The translations under genes and the position numbers were made by a program. The notes beneath the pieces were generated by a model, which saw nothing but the letters and a program-made list of their open reading frames with translations, had not been told where the DNA came from and searched no databases. Below are positions 27,659-39,404 of a stretch of DNA of 64,000 nt, one piece after another (the first letter of the stretch is position 1; every line of letters begins with the position of its first letter). This DNA is from Tomocerus qinae (taxonomy: Eukaryota > Arthropoda > Collembola > Entomobryomorpha > Tomoceridae): NCBI GenBank assembly GCA_020055645.1, contig CM034549.1:6262001-6326000 (forward strand). The letters are read 5' to 3'.

Positions 27659-28702
27659 TTTTACAGTTGTTTTCGTTTTTACAAACTGTTGCCACTGAAT
27701 ATAGATTTCTATTTAGTGCTTAAAGTACAGATGATACAAGCAGAGACACAAGGTTCTTTATAAGATCGACAGATAAAAGTATTTAAAAAAGTCAAGTAGT
27801 AAAATTCTGTTTTAAATTGTAAATTATCTTTTATATTGTTTGCCTCCTCCAGCTGACTGAGCACAGAAGAGCATTCAAATAAATGCAGAGCAAGGTTAAT
27901 TGAATAACGTAATCTTACGTAACTTATACAGAATACAGACAGATAGCATAAGAATTGGGATATTGCATTCTCAAGGCCGTATCGATATTTTAGGCACAGA
28001 CGGCACAGATGACAGATTATTCATTTTCTAATTCTGTGTCCTGCATATCCTATCACATGCCTCCAATCCTATATAGTTGGTAAAAAACCAGCAGGATTTT
28101 TGAAACCCAAACCAATGACTTTCTGGATTTTTGTGTCGATGAGTTTGTGGAATGAGAAAACAAAATAATTATATAATATTTTATACATCCAATACAAGCA
28201 AATAAACACAACACAATCCCTAGTTTTAAATATTATGCATCTCTTTTCATGAAAACCAGGAGGTTATGTTTCAAATTGATGTAAAATAACATCCCAAGAC
28301 ACTGTTATTATTTGGTAGGTGTGTACAGGCACGTATCTAGAAATTTGTTCAAGGGGGGCGGAAGCAAAAATTATACCAAAAATAAGACTAATTCGCGCGA
28401 AGCGGGAAAAAATTTTGCAATTTTAGGCCATTTTTGAGAAAAAAATTCTCTTTTTCTCAGATTTAGGGGGGCGCTGCGCCCCCCGCCCCCTACTAAATAC
28501 GTTCTTGGGTGTGTATTTAGTACTTAAACCTAAAAACAATTTCTAGCAAAAAACTTTATGACTTTGCGTTAAAATACCATGGAATGATGGCAAAGGCTTA
28601 ATATACGCAAAACCTTTTTCGAAAAATCTTTTGATATAGATAGAATTATTGACTGAATTATGTGAAATTATGAATAATGATTAAAACTTCATTTCTAGGA
28701 AA
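27659..28702. other. Divergent intergenic region between SQOR and the PLD-family gene
   Basis: This is where the promoters of two divergent genes should lie. No TATA box was found. A complete hAT-type MITE occupies 28326-28507. A splice acceptor just before 28703 (TTTCTAG) suggests an untranslated upstream exon of the PLD-family gene in this interval. Confidence 0.45.
28326..28507. mobile_element. hAT-type MITE with GC-rich palindromic core
   Basis: Starts CAGGCACGTATCTAG and ends with the imperfect complement AAATACGTTCTTG. An exact 8-bp duplication GGTGTGTA is at 28318-28325 and 28508-28515. The core TTTAGGGGGGCGCTGCGCCC and the C-rich right arm pair with the G-rich left arm. Sister copies are at 43110 and 44594. 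Confidence 0.85.
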
Positions 28703-29496
28703 ATGGATAGCTCCAGCATGACAAAGAAATTTTGGAGTGTAGCTGCGTATTCATTTCTTTTTGCAGAAGTGTCGCACTTAGTCTACAGAGTTATTCAGAA
28801 TTATCGTAGGAAAAAGAAAGTGGTAAGCAGTAAGCCGAATGATGTATGGAACTCTGTAATTTTCTTTCCGGATGAATTAAATTCCAGTACTTCTAAAGAT
28901 CAGTTGATTTGGTATCTTCAACAAGCGACAAAAAGCTTGAAGATCTGTATGTACTGTCTCACTAGTCCGTTTATACTGAAAATTATCTCCGAACGACATT
29001 CTGCAGGAATAAAAGTACAAATCATCACAATGCAGAAAAGTGTTCCATCTCTCCTACCAAAAGGTACCTTACACGATTTTACAAAAACTGACTATGATAT
29101 TGCAGACACAGTTATTAAAACTAAATGGTTTATTATTAAATCCTACTTAGGCTATGCAATCAAAATAAAATCTCTGAAAAACCAAGACGATCTTTTGCAC
29201 CATAAATTTGTAATCGTTGACGATGAAGCATTATTAACGGGATCATTAAATTGGACTTCCGAAGTATATTTTTATTGTGTCGTACTTGTACAATTTCGCA
29301 TGCATTGTTTACAATGGAATGTCATTTTATTATTCATAAATAAAAAGTAACAATTTTAAAATTGTATGTTTCCTTTTCCTAGGGATTTGGTGGAAATAAT
29401 GAGAACGTCATGATCACAACAAATTCAAGGGCCGTGAAGAGATACATGGAGGAGTTTGAAATGCTTTGGCAGATTTCCCAGCAGCCTTTACTTTAG
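28703..29496 (+). CDS. PLD6: Mitochondrial PLD-family nuclease/hydrolase (PLD6, Zucchini type)
   Basis: Single-HKD phospholipase-D-family protein. Homologues sit on the mitochondrial outer membrane and act in piRNA maturation (Zucchini) or cardiolipin hydrolysis. Two coding exons: 28703-29263 and 29383-29496, giving 224 residues (family about 220-250). The N-terminus has a short hydrophobic anchor (about residues 10-27, WSVAAYSFLFAEVSHLVY) followed by a basic RRKKK stretch, matching the usual membrane anchor. The catalytic motif HHKFVIVDDEALLTGSLNW (residues about 171-189) holds the His, Lys and Asp. The C-terminus FGGNNENVMITTN...YMEEFEMLW matches the family end. The start is the first ATG after an upstream acceptor. 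The choice between nuclease and lipase cannot be made from sequence alone. Confidence 0.9.
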
Positions 29497-31057
29497 TTAG
29501 GCACATGTTTTGAATATTTAAAATGGGGAATGTACAATCCAAGATCTTAAAGGCTTGATATGCAAAAGAGTCATTTTTTTCAAATCAGCGTAAATATTGT
29601 TGTATTATAAGTCAAAAAGTGATATATCTACCTTTTATACGATTGATTGTTTCACTATGTGTCACATATTCTATCAATCCTGTATACTAATTAATTTAGA
29701 AGACAAAATATAATTGTTATTGTGTATATCAGATTAATTTCTCAATATATATAAATATCCTACTAAAATGTTATTGTGTTGATCACTGTTTTTTTAGAAA
29801 TGATAAACAAAATCTTTAAAAAATAGGGTTGGGGCCAAAGTGGGCCAATTAAAAGACTATAAAGGTGATGTAAATACTGAATCATCCAAGTTAAAAAATG
29901 GAATAGACCACAGGAAATTAGGGATGCCGAGAATACTTTTGGGTACTGCAGGCCTAAATCCACAAACTATTCGCCAAAACTAAATGCCCCAACCCTCTTT
30001 TGTCACCCTAGGGGGTTGAAAGTTAAAATATACTTTATACCTTGGAACTAATCATTTTTGTTTCATCATGCAGTGAAATTGTATCTCGGTCAAAATAAGA
30101 TAACTGCAACGCAATACATGTGCAATAAAACCTATTTGTATCATCAACAAATAATGCATATTGCCTTTTTATAATTTTCTATAGAAAAGTCACGCGAAGA
30201 AGTGAGTTTTGCAGAAAAGTGTTTTTAAATGGGGAGGAGTGAAGATTCATTTCAAATATTAATACATAATTTTGTAACATTAAAATAATTATGTACACCT
30301 TGTGTGCAATAAAATTCCAGGTGGTAAATGGGACTCAATTTCATATAAAATTTTATTAGACTACATAATTAAAATATTTTAAACCAGGAAGAGTATCGTG
30401 CTCTGATTCGTGCTGGATAAAATAGTTGGACTGTCCGGAGAAGTGCATAATGTGGAGGAGAAAAGTAAAACGCAGCGCAGACATCCTTTTCGCCGTCACC
30501 ATTTACAATTTTCACCTACCCAAATCGTTGTGAGAATGGTGAACCAGAGTAGAAGGCCAAAGGCTGAACTGCAGCAGCCGATAGGTAGAATCCTTTTTTA
30601 TTGTGTGTACATGCTGCGACTGGCTGATGGTCGTGGCACTTATTATGATCCTCCTGATTAAAATTAAAACTAGGTAATAGTTGTTAAATATTATTGTAAC
30701 ACGTTTTTAGGGATTTTAGTTATCTTTTCGATACATTAATTAGAATTAGAGGGAAAAGCTAAAAATTTGGTCGAATCGAAGAAAATTGTTTTGTTTTCGG
30801 GCCGGCAGTTTGTTTACATTTTATTATTCTGCATATTTGTCTACCTTGAGTTGGAATTTAATAGGTCACCTAGATTATATTATTAGCGAACCACTTACGT
30901 CTTCAAACAAGGTAAAAAATTAACAATTCTTTTACATTTAGCTTTCTACTTTTGTTAAAGATAATTTCGTTCATTTTCTAAACCTTACTTATGCCATTCC
31001 ATATGTTCTATATGTAAATAAATATTAAAAGTCTGCTTTTATTTTGTTATATAGATT
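29497..31057. other. Intergenic region upstream of the capping-enzyme homologue
   Basis: AT-rich, no recognised exon. An 83-codon open frame at 30410-30661 has no family resemblance. The acceptor TATATAG just before 31055 suggests a noncoding first exon for the next gene within this interval. Confidence 0.4.
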
Positions 31058-33502
31058 ATGCCAGGGGTTCCAAAAGGATGGTGAGCATTAATGTTGATTT
31101 TCAAATAGAATAACAGTAATGCCCAGATCATTTGTATTAAATTAATTAATGACTTATTTTAATTTATTTTCCAGGTTGGGCTGTCCGTCCCTGCCAGAAG
31201 ATTTAATATGTTCCAAATTCCTTGTCTTCAAGACTCCGTATACTAAGGATTCTAACTTATCGTCACGGGATAGATTCACAATTAGTGATGTAATAGATCA
31301 CGTAAAATCTTTAAACGTAAGAACGTTATATTTAAACATTTTTTTAATCTATAATCTATACCTGTCACAATTTAAACTTTTAAAACTGATCATTCTTAAT
31401 CGTCCTCTGGAGAAATGACTAACTTGCATAATCTAACGATTTTCAGAGAACATTAGTTTGCTGGATAGACCTGACGAACACCAGTCGATATTATAAGTCT
31501 TCAGAGGTTTCTTGTTGGGGATTTGAATACCACAAACTGGCATGTATAGGACATGGAAATGCTCCCTCCGATGCAGACGTCGAAAACTTTGTCAGGATAT
31601 GCCGGGAGTTCCAAGATTCCGAAGGAGTAATTGCTGTTCATTGCACTCATGGGTAATTTATCAATATTTGAATTATATTAATAATAACAAATGAAATTAT
31701 AAATATAATTATTAGTCAGTTTTTGTAAAAGTTGACAAATGACTATTTTTTGAATTTCCTTTTTCTTTGACGTGTTTTAGTTTCAATCGGACAGGATTTC
31801 TCATTTGCAAATATCTAATGACGGAGTTGAACTATTCGGCTGAGGATGCTGTAATTCATTTTGCTAAATGTCGACCACCAGGAATATACCGACAAAATTA
31901 CATCGAAGAACTTTGTCCGAATTCGGATACTGTTCAAACACCACCGACACCTGCATGGGTATCGGGAGATTCTTCTGGGGAAAGAAAGCGGCGGCGGGGA
32001 GATTCGCATTCATCCAGTTCAAAGAAGCATAGGAAACGCTGTGGAAATTTTTACTGTGATTTGCCAATCATTGACTCTGTTGATGACCAAGAGGGTAATT
32101 ATGTCAAAAATACGATAACAAGAACATCCGGATGGTACTTAGAGTTGAGTAATCTCTATTTCAAATGTCAACTACGAATAATATATTAATTTGTATATTA
32201 ATTTGTATTTTCTTTTAATCCGCAGAGATCTCTTTGTGAAGCATAACAAATTAAGAAGTGAAAACAAGGAACAATTGTTTCGAGGATCATACGCTTTTAA
32301 ATTAAAATCAACCAGAGGACGCAAATATATTTTGTATATCGAAGAAAAGAATCGTGTGTATTTTCTCGACGCAGAATTAAATGTTTTTAAAGCTGATCTG
32401 GTTTTTCCAATGTTGGACTACCAAAGAAATATAAGGCATTTGTTTAAAACTATTGTAATTGGGGTGAGTACCAAATAGTTTTTGAAACTCGTGACTAACT
32501 TGTTAAAAATCATTAGGCAATGAAATTCGAAATAATATAAAGTATTTAGCAGCTAATTATGATTTTAAATGTTCATAAATAGGAGATGAAGCACTTATAT
32601 CCAACCAAAAAGGACGATCCAAAGCAACCTGCATACGCCTTTGTAATAGAAGATATAATTGTGTTCAGAGGAGAATACGTTGCTGAAGCCCCATTTTTTG
32701 ATAGAATGAAGATAATTAAAGTATTTATCTATAAAACTTTAATTCACTGATTAAAAACAATTTTTCTGAATTTTATTTATTGAATTAACAGGGAAATTTG
32801 GTTGATTCTCGGAAAATACAAAGTTCAAGGAGGGATTCGGAGGACTTAGCATCAGATGTTCTCTCAATACAATTGGAGCAGTACCACAAATTGCAGAGTA
32901 TGGACACAATATTGAAGGATAGTAGTCCCGTGTTGCCCGAAAAAATTGTTTTCTATGCCATGAGAGAGGTACAGTTAAAATTACGGAGTATTCGAAAACG
33001 GGCACTTGTTCTTTTTCTCGGTTTTATTTTGATTTCTACGGAAATGGATTTGTTTGGTTGGCTACCGTTATTTAGCCCTTTAGTTTACCACCACGAAGTA
33101 GCACTCTAGAGTACAGTGTTGTCAAAACATCCGTCAATTTCCGTATCAGCGTGGAAAACGGAAAGAATTGTTTGTACTGTCGAGACTCTGACCAATCATT
33201 TTCCTCTGTTGAAGACTCGGAAGATTCAAGTAAGCTTTCAGATGGAGAAATCGTGCAATGTCGATATAAAAGCGGTCGATGGATTTTGGAGCGCAAGCTG
33301 GACGATTTTACTTTGATCGATTCAATCGCAACTGCCGAAAGTAAATAATAATTAATATTTATTCAATCTGACTTTTACGTTTTATAAGTCTAACCTACAT
33401 TGGCTAAATGATTATTGTCAAACAGATGCTAAGGACCACAGAAAATTGACGATACACAGTCTTAAGAAATTCCTTGCTTCAAGATTGGTGAAATTTAGAT
33501 AG
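31058..33502 (+). CDS. mRNA-capping-enzyme homologue with degraded guanylyltransferase domain
   Basis: Bifunctional capping enzymes remove the 5' gamma-phosphate and add GMP to nascent mRNA in the nucleus. Nine exons are inferred: 31058-31080, 31175-31316, 31447-31652, 31781-32148, 32228-32463, 32583-32720, 32792-32968, 33076-33340, 33426-33502; 543 residues (human 597). The triphosphatase domain (about 1-170) is intact, with the cysteine-phosphatase loop HCTHGFNRTG (Cys121) and ARPPGIY-like CRPPGIYRQNY. A basic linker follows (GERKRRRGD...SKKHRKRC). In the guanylyltransferase part the KxDG nucleophile motif reads KSTR (273-276), motif III DGEM reads IGEM, and the motif V lysines are gone, while flanking sequence and the OB-fold (RWILERKLDD) are recognisable. 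RNA 5'-phosphatase activity is plausible; GMP transfer is unlikely. Exon 5 uses the second AG of AGAG. A partial duplicate lies near 39274-40100. Confidence 0.82.
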
Positions 33503-33889
33503 TTCAATTCTATTGACAACAATGTCGAGTAAATGATTTAGTTATTTACTTTAACAATAAATCAGTCTGTTGTTGTACTTCTTCTAATTTATGCTACGTT
33601 CAAGTAATTTTATTTCACCTTAGTTTACGATTGTGATTTACAACTGTTTTTAAATTAATTGCATCTACAAAGTTAATTTAAGACAGTATGGGATGTTTAC
33701 ATGTACTTTAATTTCATAAATTTTACAAATGCCCTTGACCAGTTCCTACTACTCCATTCTGTTTTCCCAGTAAGTGGAAAGGTAAATAGTTGTATTGGGG
33801 TAATGCTTGCAACCTCGGCGACATTTCTTGACTTTAGTCCAGCAATAATGCCAATTGTCAAAATCTCGCATCTTTTTCCATCCTCAGGC

Positions 33890-34105
33890 CTGCCTTTCTC
33901 TCCATTCGATCCAATTCAGTCATTCCATTCGTCTTCTTTCGTCCTCAGTAGTCCCCTTTCTTCCTCTTTTTCCTCATTTGATCCAATTTAATCAATCGTC
34001 CCCATTCGTCCCCTTTAATCCTCATTCGTCCCCATTCGTCCTCACTGGTCCCCATTCGTCCTCATTCTCCTCATTCGATTCAATCAGTCATTTGTCCTCA
34101 TTCGT
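33890..34105 (+). repeat. Short-unit C/T-rich minisatellite
   Basis: About 10-11-bp units of the form CATTCGTCCTC/CATTCGTCCCC occur many times with interruptions. A shorter version (TTCGTCCTCTTTCGTCG) is present in the duplicate block at about 40112-40150. Confidence 0.65.
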
Positions 34106-36300
34106 AATTGAGGAGGATGGAGAGAATTCGGAGCAGCGAATTTTAGCAAAATAAATTCACACAAGTCGACAACAAGACACGCTTTGCAATCAGGGGAAAG
34201 CCAAAGAAGCGGATAAGACGTGTTATTAAACACAACAAATTTCGGCCTATCGGTTGCACATCCTCCAAGCTCTTAAATCCAGGGATTCAGAAAGAGGAAC
34301 GACTTCTGTCATTGGGCAGGCCTGTGGGTGGGAAACGATGACAATTTTAGACAATTGGTTTACTCTGGGGCAATATTAGTCTAGCTTCAAGAAATGCAGA
34401 GATCAAGATATTGCTGAACCGAAGGCAAGAATTATTGCCGAAGGTGCAATGGTTAAGGATTACCCTTAATCATAGTTCGACTAAACATGGGAGCAGTAGA
34501 GGAACGGGTCACATTTAAATTCAACTTTAAAAGCAAATAAATCCACAAATACTGATATATGCAATGAATACCAAAGCAAACAGATTAAGATCTGACCCTT
34601 TTCTTAAAAACTTTTGTCGAAGGAATTCATTTAGAATTTTAAAAGCATTACACAGTATATCTTTTCAAAATGATCTTATATTTCAAATTACGTCAATTCA
34701 ATGACGCACAAATTAGAGTTTTAATTAACCTGTAAATAAAATATATTGTTGAAATAGTTATTTTTCCATTTGTATTATTTGTTTACAAGGCCACAGCGAA
34801 GGACGAAGGAGGCATATTTTTTATCGGTGCCCCCCCCCCCTTGAAATTCTTTTCTGTCTGCGGCCCTGTTTGTTTGAAAATATTAAGAATCATATGAAAT
34901 AAAATATTTCTTATAAATTAAAAAAACGTAGAAAACGTCACTATTCTTTTGAGAATTAGTGCATAAAAAATATATTGAACTTCATTTTTATTTTTGGACA
35001 TTTCCAAAATTTTAAATATGAAGTTTTAAGTGAAGGAAAGCATTCTTTGGACACTCTATTACTCTTTCTTGGCGTCAAACATTGAGGTTTGACATAGATC
35101 AACGATTTCCTCGCATGGAAATACCATATTCTGATTTACAAATTTTACAATTACATCAGCAGAAATAACTTCATGCACTATCAGCTAAAACAAAAACTTG
35201 AATTAAACTGATCTACCTGTACCTGTCATACTGGAGGAAGATAAAGAATAAAAAAATAATATTCAACACTTATGGATAAGTAATGTCACGGACAAATTAA
35301 TAGAGGAATAGAGGAGTCTCACAATTGGTGGCCGGTCACCAAATTTAACGTGAATAGGTATTGAAATGATTCCAACGCCTGTCTGTGTTGTCCTTGAACT
35401 GTGGGAAAGGTCTATTAGGTAATGATTATCTGGACTTCCCAAAAATTATCTATTGGCTTAACCTATGAGCAAGGCATTGATAGGGCATTAAAAAATTGAT
35501 CTAATTAAATAAAAATGTTTATTCCTATGTAGCATGTATCTATCTATGACATGGGGAGTGATGCTTTTTGTTGCAATGCACATGCGCGTATATACAATGC
35601 ATATTTTCATAAAACAAGATAGTCCAATTTGGGTGAACATTAGCTTATTTCGAAAATTAAACTGTTAACATTTTAAAATTCAGCATTAGTACTGGGGGCC
35701 TAGTTTCAGCTAAATGATGAGTTAATTTTTAAATAGCTATCCTCCTGTTTGGTGTATCCAGCCAGCAGGCACGTAACCAGAAATTTGGTCGAGGGAGGCC
35801 TATTGATATCCCTAATGGATATATAAGTAGATTTTAAACCGATTTTAAACTCCGAAAGGTAAATAAACAAAATTTTTAGCCAATATTGGAGATGAAATGC
35901 TCGATAAATAATAAAATAATTGGTGGAATTGTGATAGCAGCAATGCGGGTGCTCCCGATGTGGATGATTGACAGAAATTGAACTTGACCATTAAATATAG
36001 TATGATCGATATAGGACATGATAATTATATCTCAGGCGCGTATTTAGAAGCAGGTGCAGTATCCTCCTCAATCCTGAAGTCGAACTAAACAAGAAATTTT
36101 ACTCAAGAAATTTAAAATCAGTAAAAAATATTTTGAAAGAAAATGACTTATATTTTTGCTAATAGGATGTGTTGCGTCACCCATCCAACAAATTTTGGTT
36201 ACATTCCTGCAGTCTGTTTTGCTGGACTTTCCAGGTTTAACAGTCAACGAAGAGGGAGATTAAGTGGCTTATCTTAAATAATGTGGCCTCTGTTGTTTCG

Positions 36301-36308
36301 TATAAAAG
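36301..36308 (+). promoter_or_regulatory. TATA box of trypsin 1
   Basis: TATAAAAG 66 bases before the start codon, inside a block conserved in all three trypsin copies. About 30-40 bases upstream the block has GGCTTATCT, the complement of a GATAAG site bound by GATA factors, which drive many arthropod gut genes. Confidence 0.75.
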
Positions 36309-36373
36309 TCGCAAGGATTGGCTAGGCCAAGATCAATTTGCTTAGGGACTGAATTTCCAGGTCTTCTTTCAGC

Positions 36374-38444
36374 ATGAACGGGAAAATCGCTGCACTGTTG
36401 TTGGTAGCCGTCGCTGCCGTTTCTGGTAAAAAATAAATTTTCAATGATCAGTTAAATCTCTTAAAACATTTTATTCAATCACCATTGTATTTACATTAAA
36501 AATTTAAAAAAATATACATAGCTTATTTGAAATAAATTTTTCCATGATTATTTTCAACATTTTTAGCATTTTATTTTTTAAATATTTTAAAGGTCTATGG
36601 TAATTAACTTAAAAAAATATTTCTAGCATTTATTTAAAATAAAATATTTCTAGCATTTATTTAAAACATAATATTTCTAGCATTTATCTAAAATAAAATA
36701 TTTCTAGCATTTATTTAAAATAAAATATTTCTAGCATTTATTTAAAACATAATATTTCTAGCATTTATTTAAAACGTAATATTTTTAGCATTTATCTAAA
36801 ATAAAATATTTCTAGCATTTATTTAAAAAAAATATTTCTAGCATTTATTTAAAATAAAATATTTCTAGCATTTATTTAAAAAAATATTTCTAGCATTTAT
36901 TTATATTTCTAGCATTTATTTAAAATATTTCTAGCATTTATTTAAAATATTTCTAGCATTTATTTAAAATATTTCTAGCATTCATTTAAAATATTTCTAG
37001 TATTTAAATATTTATAATTATTACTAGGTTTGCCAAAACCGGAGCCAGCATGGCCTTTCGGGCGTCAAATTGGAGTTTTGATCGTCGGAGGAAATGAAGC
37101 CACCCCTCACTCTCATCCTTGGATCGTAGACATGAGACGCGGTGGACACTACTGTGGAGGATCAATCATCAGCCCAGAGTATGGAATTACCAAATTAAAT
37201 TATTATATATTGTCTGTATTTTAATTTATTTAAAAACTGAAATTAATTTTCATTTTGTATATTCACAGATGGGTCGTCACTGCTGCTCATTGCTGTAAGC
37301 ACCTTTTATTATTTATTTACTTTTGTTTACTAATAAATATTTTCGCTGAAAATGTCAAAAAATATATTTACATGTAAAAGCGGCCGCTTAATGTATAATT
37401 TAATTTGAATGCAGCTACTGCCTCTGCTTCCAACTACCAACTGGTTGCTGGAGACCACAACATCGCCACCAACGATCCTGGACAACAAAGTAGACAAGTT
37501 GACCGAATCGTTCGTCACCCAAGTTATGGCAATGGAGGAGTCCAATATCAATACGACATTGCCCTTATGCACGTCTCCCCTCCTTTCGAATTCAACGACA
37601 TCGTCAAACCCATCGAAATTGCTCCAGAGCCAGGAATGAGCGCTGGTCCAGTCGTCACTGTTTCCGGTACGTACTCTTCATTGTATTTTTGAAACATTTT
37701 AATCTTTGTGTGTGTATAATAAATCCAAATAAATTACAATATTGCACTATAATAATTATTAGGATGGGGTGCGTTGACCCAGGGCGGAGGATCTCCAGAC
37801 ACTTTGTACGAAGTTGATGTTCCATTTGTGAGTGATGTAGACTGCCGTGCTGCTTACGGACAAACATCAATCTCCGGTAATATTTATTAAACTTTAATTA
37901 AAATATATGCAAAATAAAAAATTAATAAAAGACATTTTGTTAATTTACTTTTTACATAATTTTTGCAGATGACATGTTCTGCGCTGGAGAAGCTGGGAAG
38001 GTATAAATGAATACTTTTAAAATATTGACTCGCTTTTGTGATCCAAAACTAATAATTTTTTGGGCTATTCTGAAGGATTCCTGCCAAGGAGATTCAGGTG
38101 GTCCACTCACTGCCACTGTCGACGGAAAAACCTACTTGTTCGGAATTGTCTCATGGGGCCGCGGTAAATATTTAATAAATGTTAACGATATTTATCGTTA
38201 TTTTAAAATATCTAAGGTTATAATATATTACAATGTATTTTAAAAGTGTGTTTATTTTTATTATAGGATGTGCTCAACGCGGATACGTAAGACTTGCTTA
38301 TTTAATTTCGTTACTTAATTGATGGTAAATAAAATTAAAAGATGATAATTGCACATATTAACAAATCATTAAATTTTACAGCCAGGAGTATACACTGAAG
38401 CCTCTTACTTCAAGGAATGGGTCTCCCAAGTCATTAGTGCGTAA
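36374..38444 (+). CDS. Secreted trypsin-like serine protease, copy 1 (no CUB domains)
   Basis: S1-family protease with trypsin specificity, probably digestive. Nine exons: 36374-36425, 37028-37178, 37269-37294, 37415-37666, 37763-37876, 37969-38000, 38076-38163, 38267-38286, 38382-38444; 265 residues. Signal peptide [18 protein letters not shown]; propeptide [17 protein letters not shown]; mature start IVGGNEA. The triad is [13 protein letters not shown] and [10 protein letters not shown]; the Asp six residues before the active Ser gives Lys/Arg preference. No Arg/Lys precedes IVGG directly, so activation is unusual. The last exon reads ...WVSQVISA then stop. In copies 2 and 3 this point is the donor ATTAGTAAGT leading to CUB exons; here it is ATTAGTGCGTAA, so the splice is lost. 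Intron 1 holds a long minisatellite. Confidence 0.92.
36597..37005 (+). repeat. AT-rich minisatellite in trypsin 1 intron 1
   Basis: About 16 units of roughly 19-27 bp built on ATATTTCTAGCATTTATTTA with variable A/T spacers. A related but different array (ATTATTAGCATTTAATTAAT) sits in the same intron of trypsin 3. Confidence 0.88.
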
Positions 38445-38588
38445 TAAGATTCACCCCCTTTTTGTCAACACTAAAATGTCAACAGAGCGAAAAAAAATCA
38501 AAAAACCTGTTTGTCGACATCACTTTCTTTTTTGTCAACAGCTATTTCCTTTTTTGTTAACAACACCATTATTTCTAGTAATTCGCAA

Positions 38589-38594
38589 AATAAA
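38589..38594 (+). terminator. Probable polyadenylation signal of trypsin 1
   Basis: AATAAA 145 bases past the stop codon. It is the first canonical hexamer downstream. Confidence 0.45.
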
Positions 38595-39273
38595 CAGTCA
38601 AATAGTATGACATAATACCAATCCAGGTAAATACTTGGCATGTTATTAATAATTTTAACATAAGCAGATGAGATATCATTGGTAAATATGAATTAATAAG
38701 TGAAATAAGCGTATAGGCTTATAAAATTAAAATGAGCTAATAATTGGTTCCATAATTAGCAACAACATTGACAACATAGATTAGATCCACTCAAAGAAAG
38801 ACATAGATTTGCTACGAATAATATTTTTATTTACCATTTTTGAATACTAAGCAGCATCAGGATTCTTTTTGTTAGGAAAAGTGTTTTGCACCCTGATGCG
38901 GGCTTATGTATTCTCGGAACGGTGCTGCCGTGCTGCTTTTATTGCAATACGTCCAGAAACTTACACGTGCCAGGCCGAGTAGTAACCATTTTCCTCTCTC
39001 CAATCTGATCAAGCCACCCTTCAAGCTAATTGATAAAGTTCAAGTAACTTTGTATACAAATAATAAGTGCATACCGAAGTCTGACTTTCTTTGTTCTTAC
39101 AAAAGCTAAGGAAAATAGGCAGCGAATTTGCTTAGTAGATTAGTACCTCAGTTGAAGCTGTACAGGGTGGGCCTGCATGAACCGGATTTTAACTTTCACT
39201 TTTAATAAATCTGTAGTAGTAGGTAGCTTTATTGAGACTAAAACAGTAGCATCTGAAAAAGCATTGTTGTTTT

Positions 39274-39375
39274 ATCATTGACTCTGTTGATGACCAAGAG
39301 GATAATAATTATGTCAAAAATACGATAACAAGAACATCCGGATGGTACTTACAGTTGAGTAACCTCTTTTCAAAC
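39274..39375 (+). pseudogene. Duplicate of capping-homologue exon 4 end
   Basis: Nearly identical to the last ~80 bases of exon 4 of the capping homologue plus the following donor region (source about 32067-32165). It reads ATCATTGACTCTGTTGATG and, further on, ACATCCGGATGGTACTTA. A 3-base indel and substitutions separate the two. No complete reading frame accompanies it, so it is a fragment, not a gene. Confidence 0.85.
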
Positions 39376-39404
39376 ATTAACTATCTAATAAATGATATAC
39401 TAAT

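Larger units (their letters stand above)
33503..36373. other. Duplicated intergenic block upstream of trypsin 1
   Basis: From about 33990 to 36373 this DNA is copied, with changes, at 40112-43873 upstream of trypsin 2. 33890-34100 is a short C/T-rich minisatellite with the recurrent unit CATTCGTCCTC. A C-run remnant lies at about 34832, and a truncated MITE end CAGGCACGTAACCAGAAATT at 35767. I see no coding exon in it. Confidence 0.6.

Noticed and set aside
30410-30661. 83-codon open frame before the capping homologue
   Set aside because: No family resemblance, no fitting splice context, low-complexity basic composition; likely chance.
33116-33348. Stop at 33346 as the end of the capping homologue
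   Set aside because: GAAAGTAAAT reads as a donor, and an in-phase exon at 33426-33502 extends the OB-fold helix; the earlier stop remains an alternative.
34832-34842. Run of eleven or more C as an assembly artefact
   Set aside because: It fits the C-rich arm of the hAT-type MITE family seen elsewhere, so a relic is the simpler explanation.
37330-37572. Minus-strand open frames repeated in each trypsin (also 45209 and 50351)
   Set aside because: Mirror frames of trypsin exon 4; conserved only because the plus-strand exon is duplicated.
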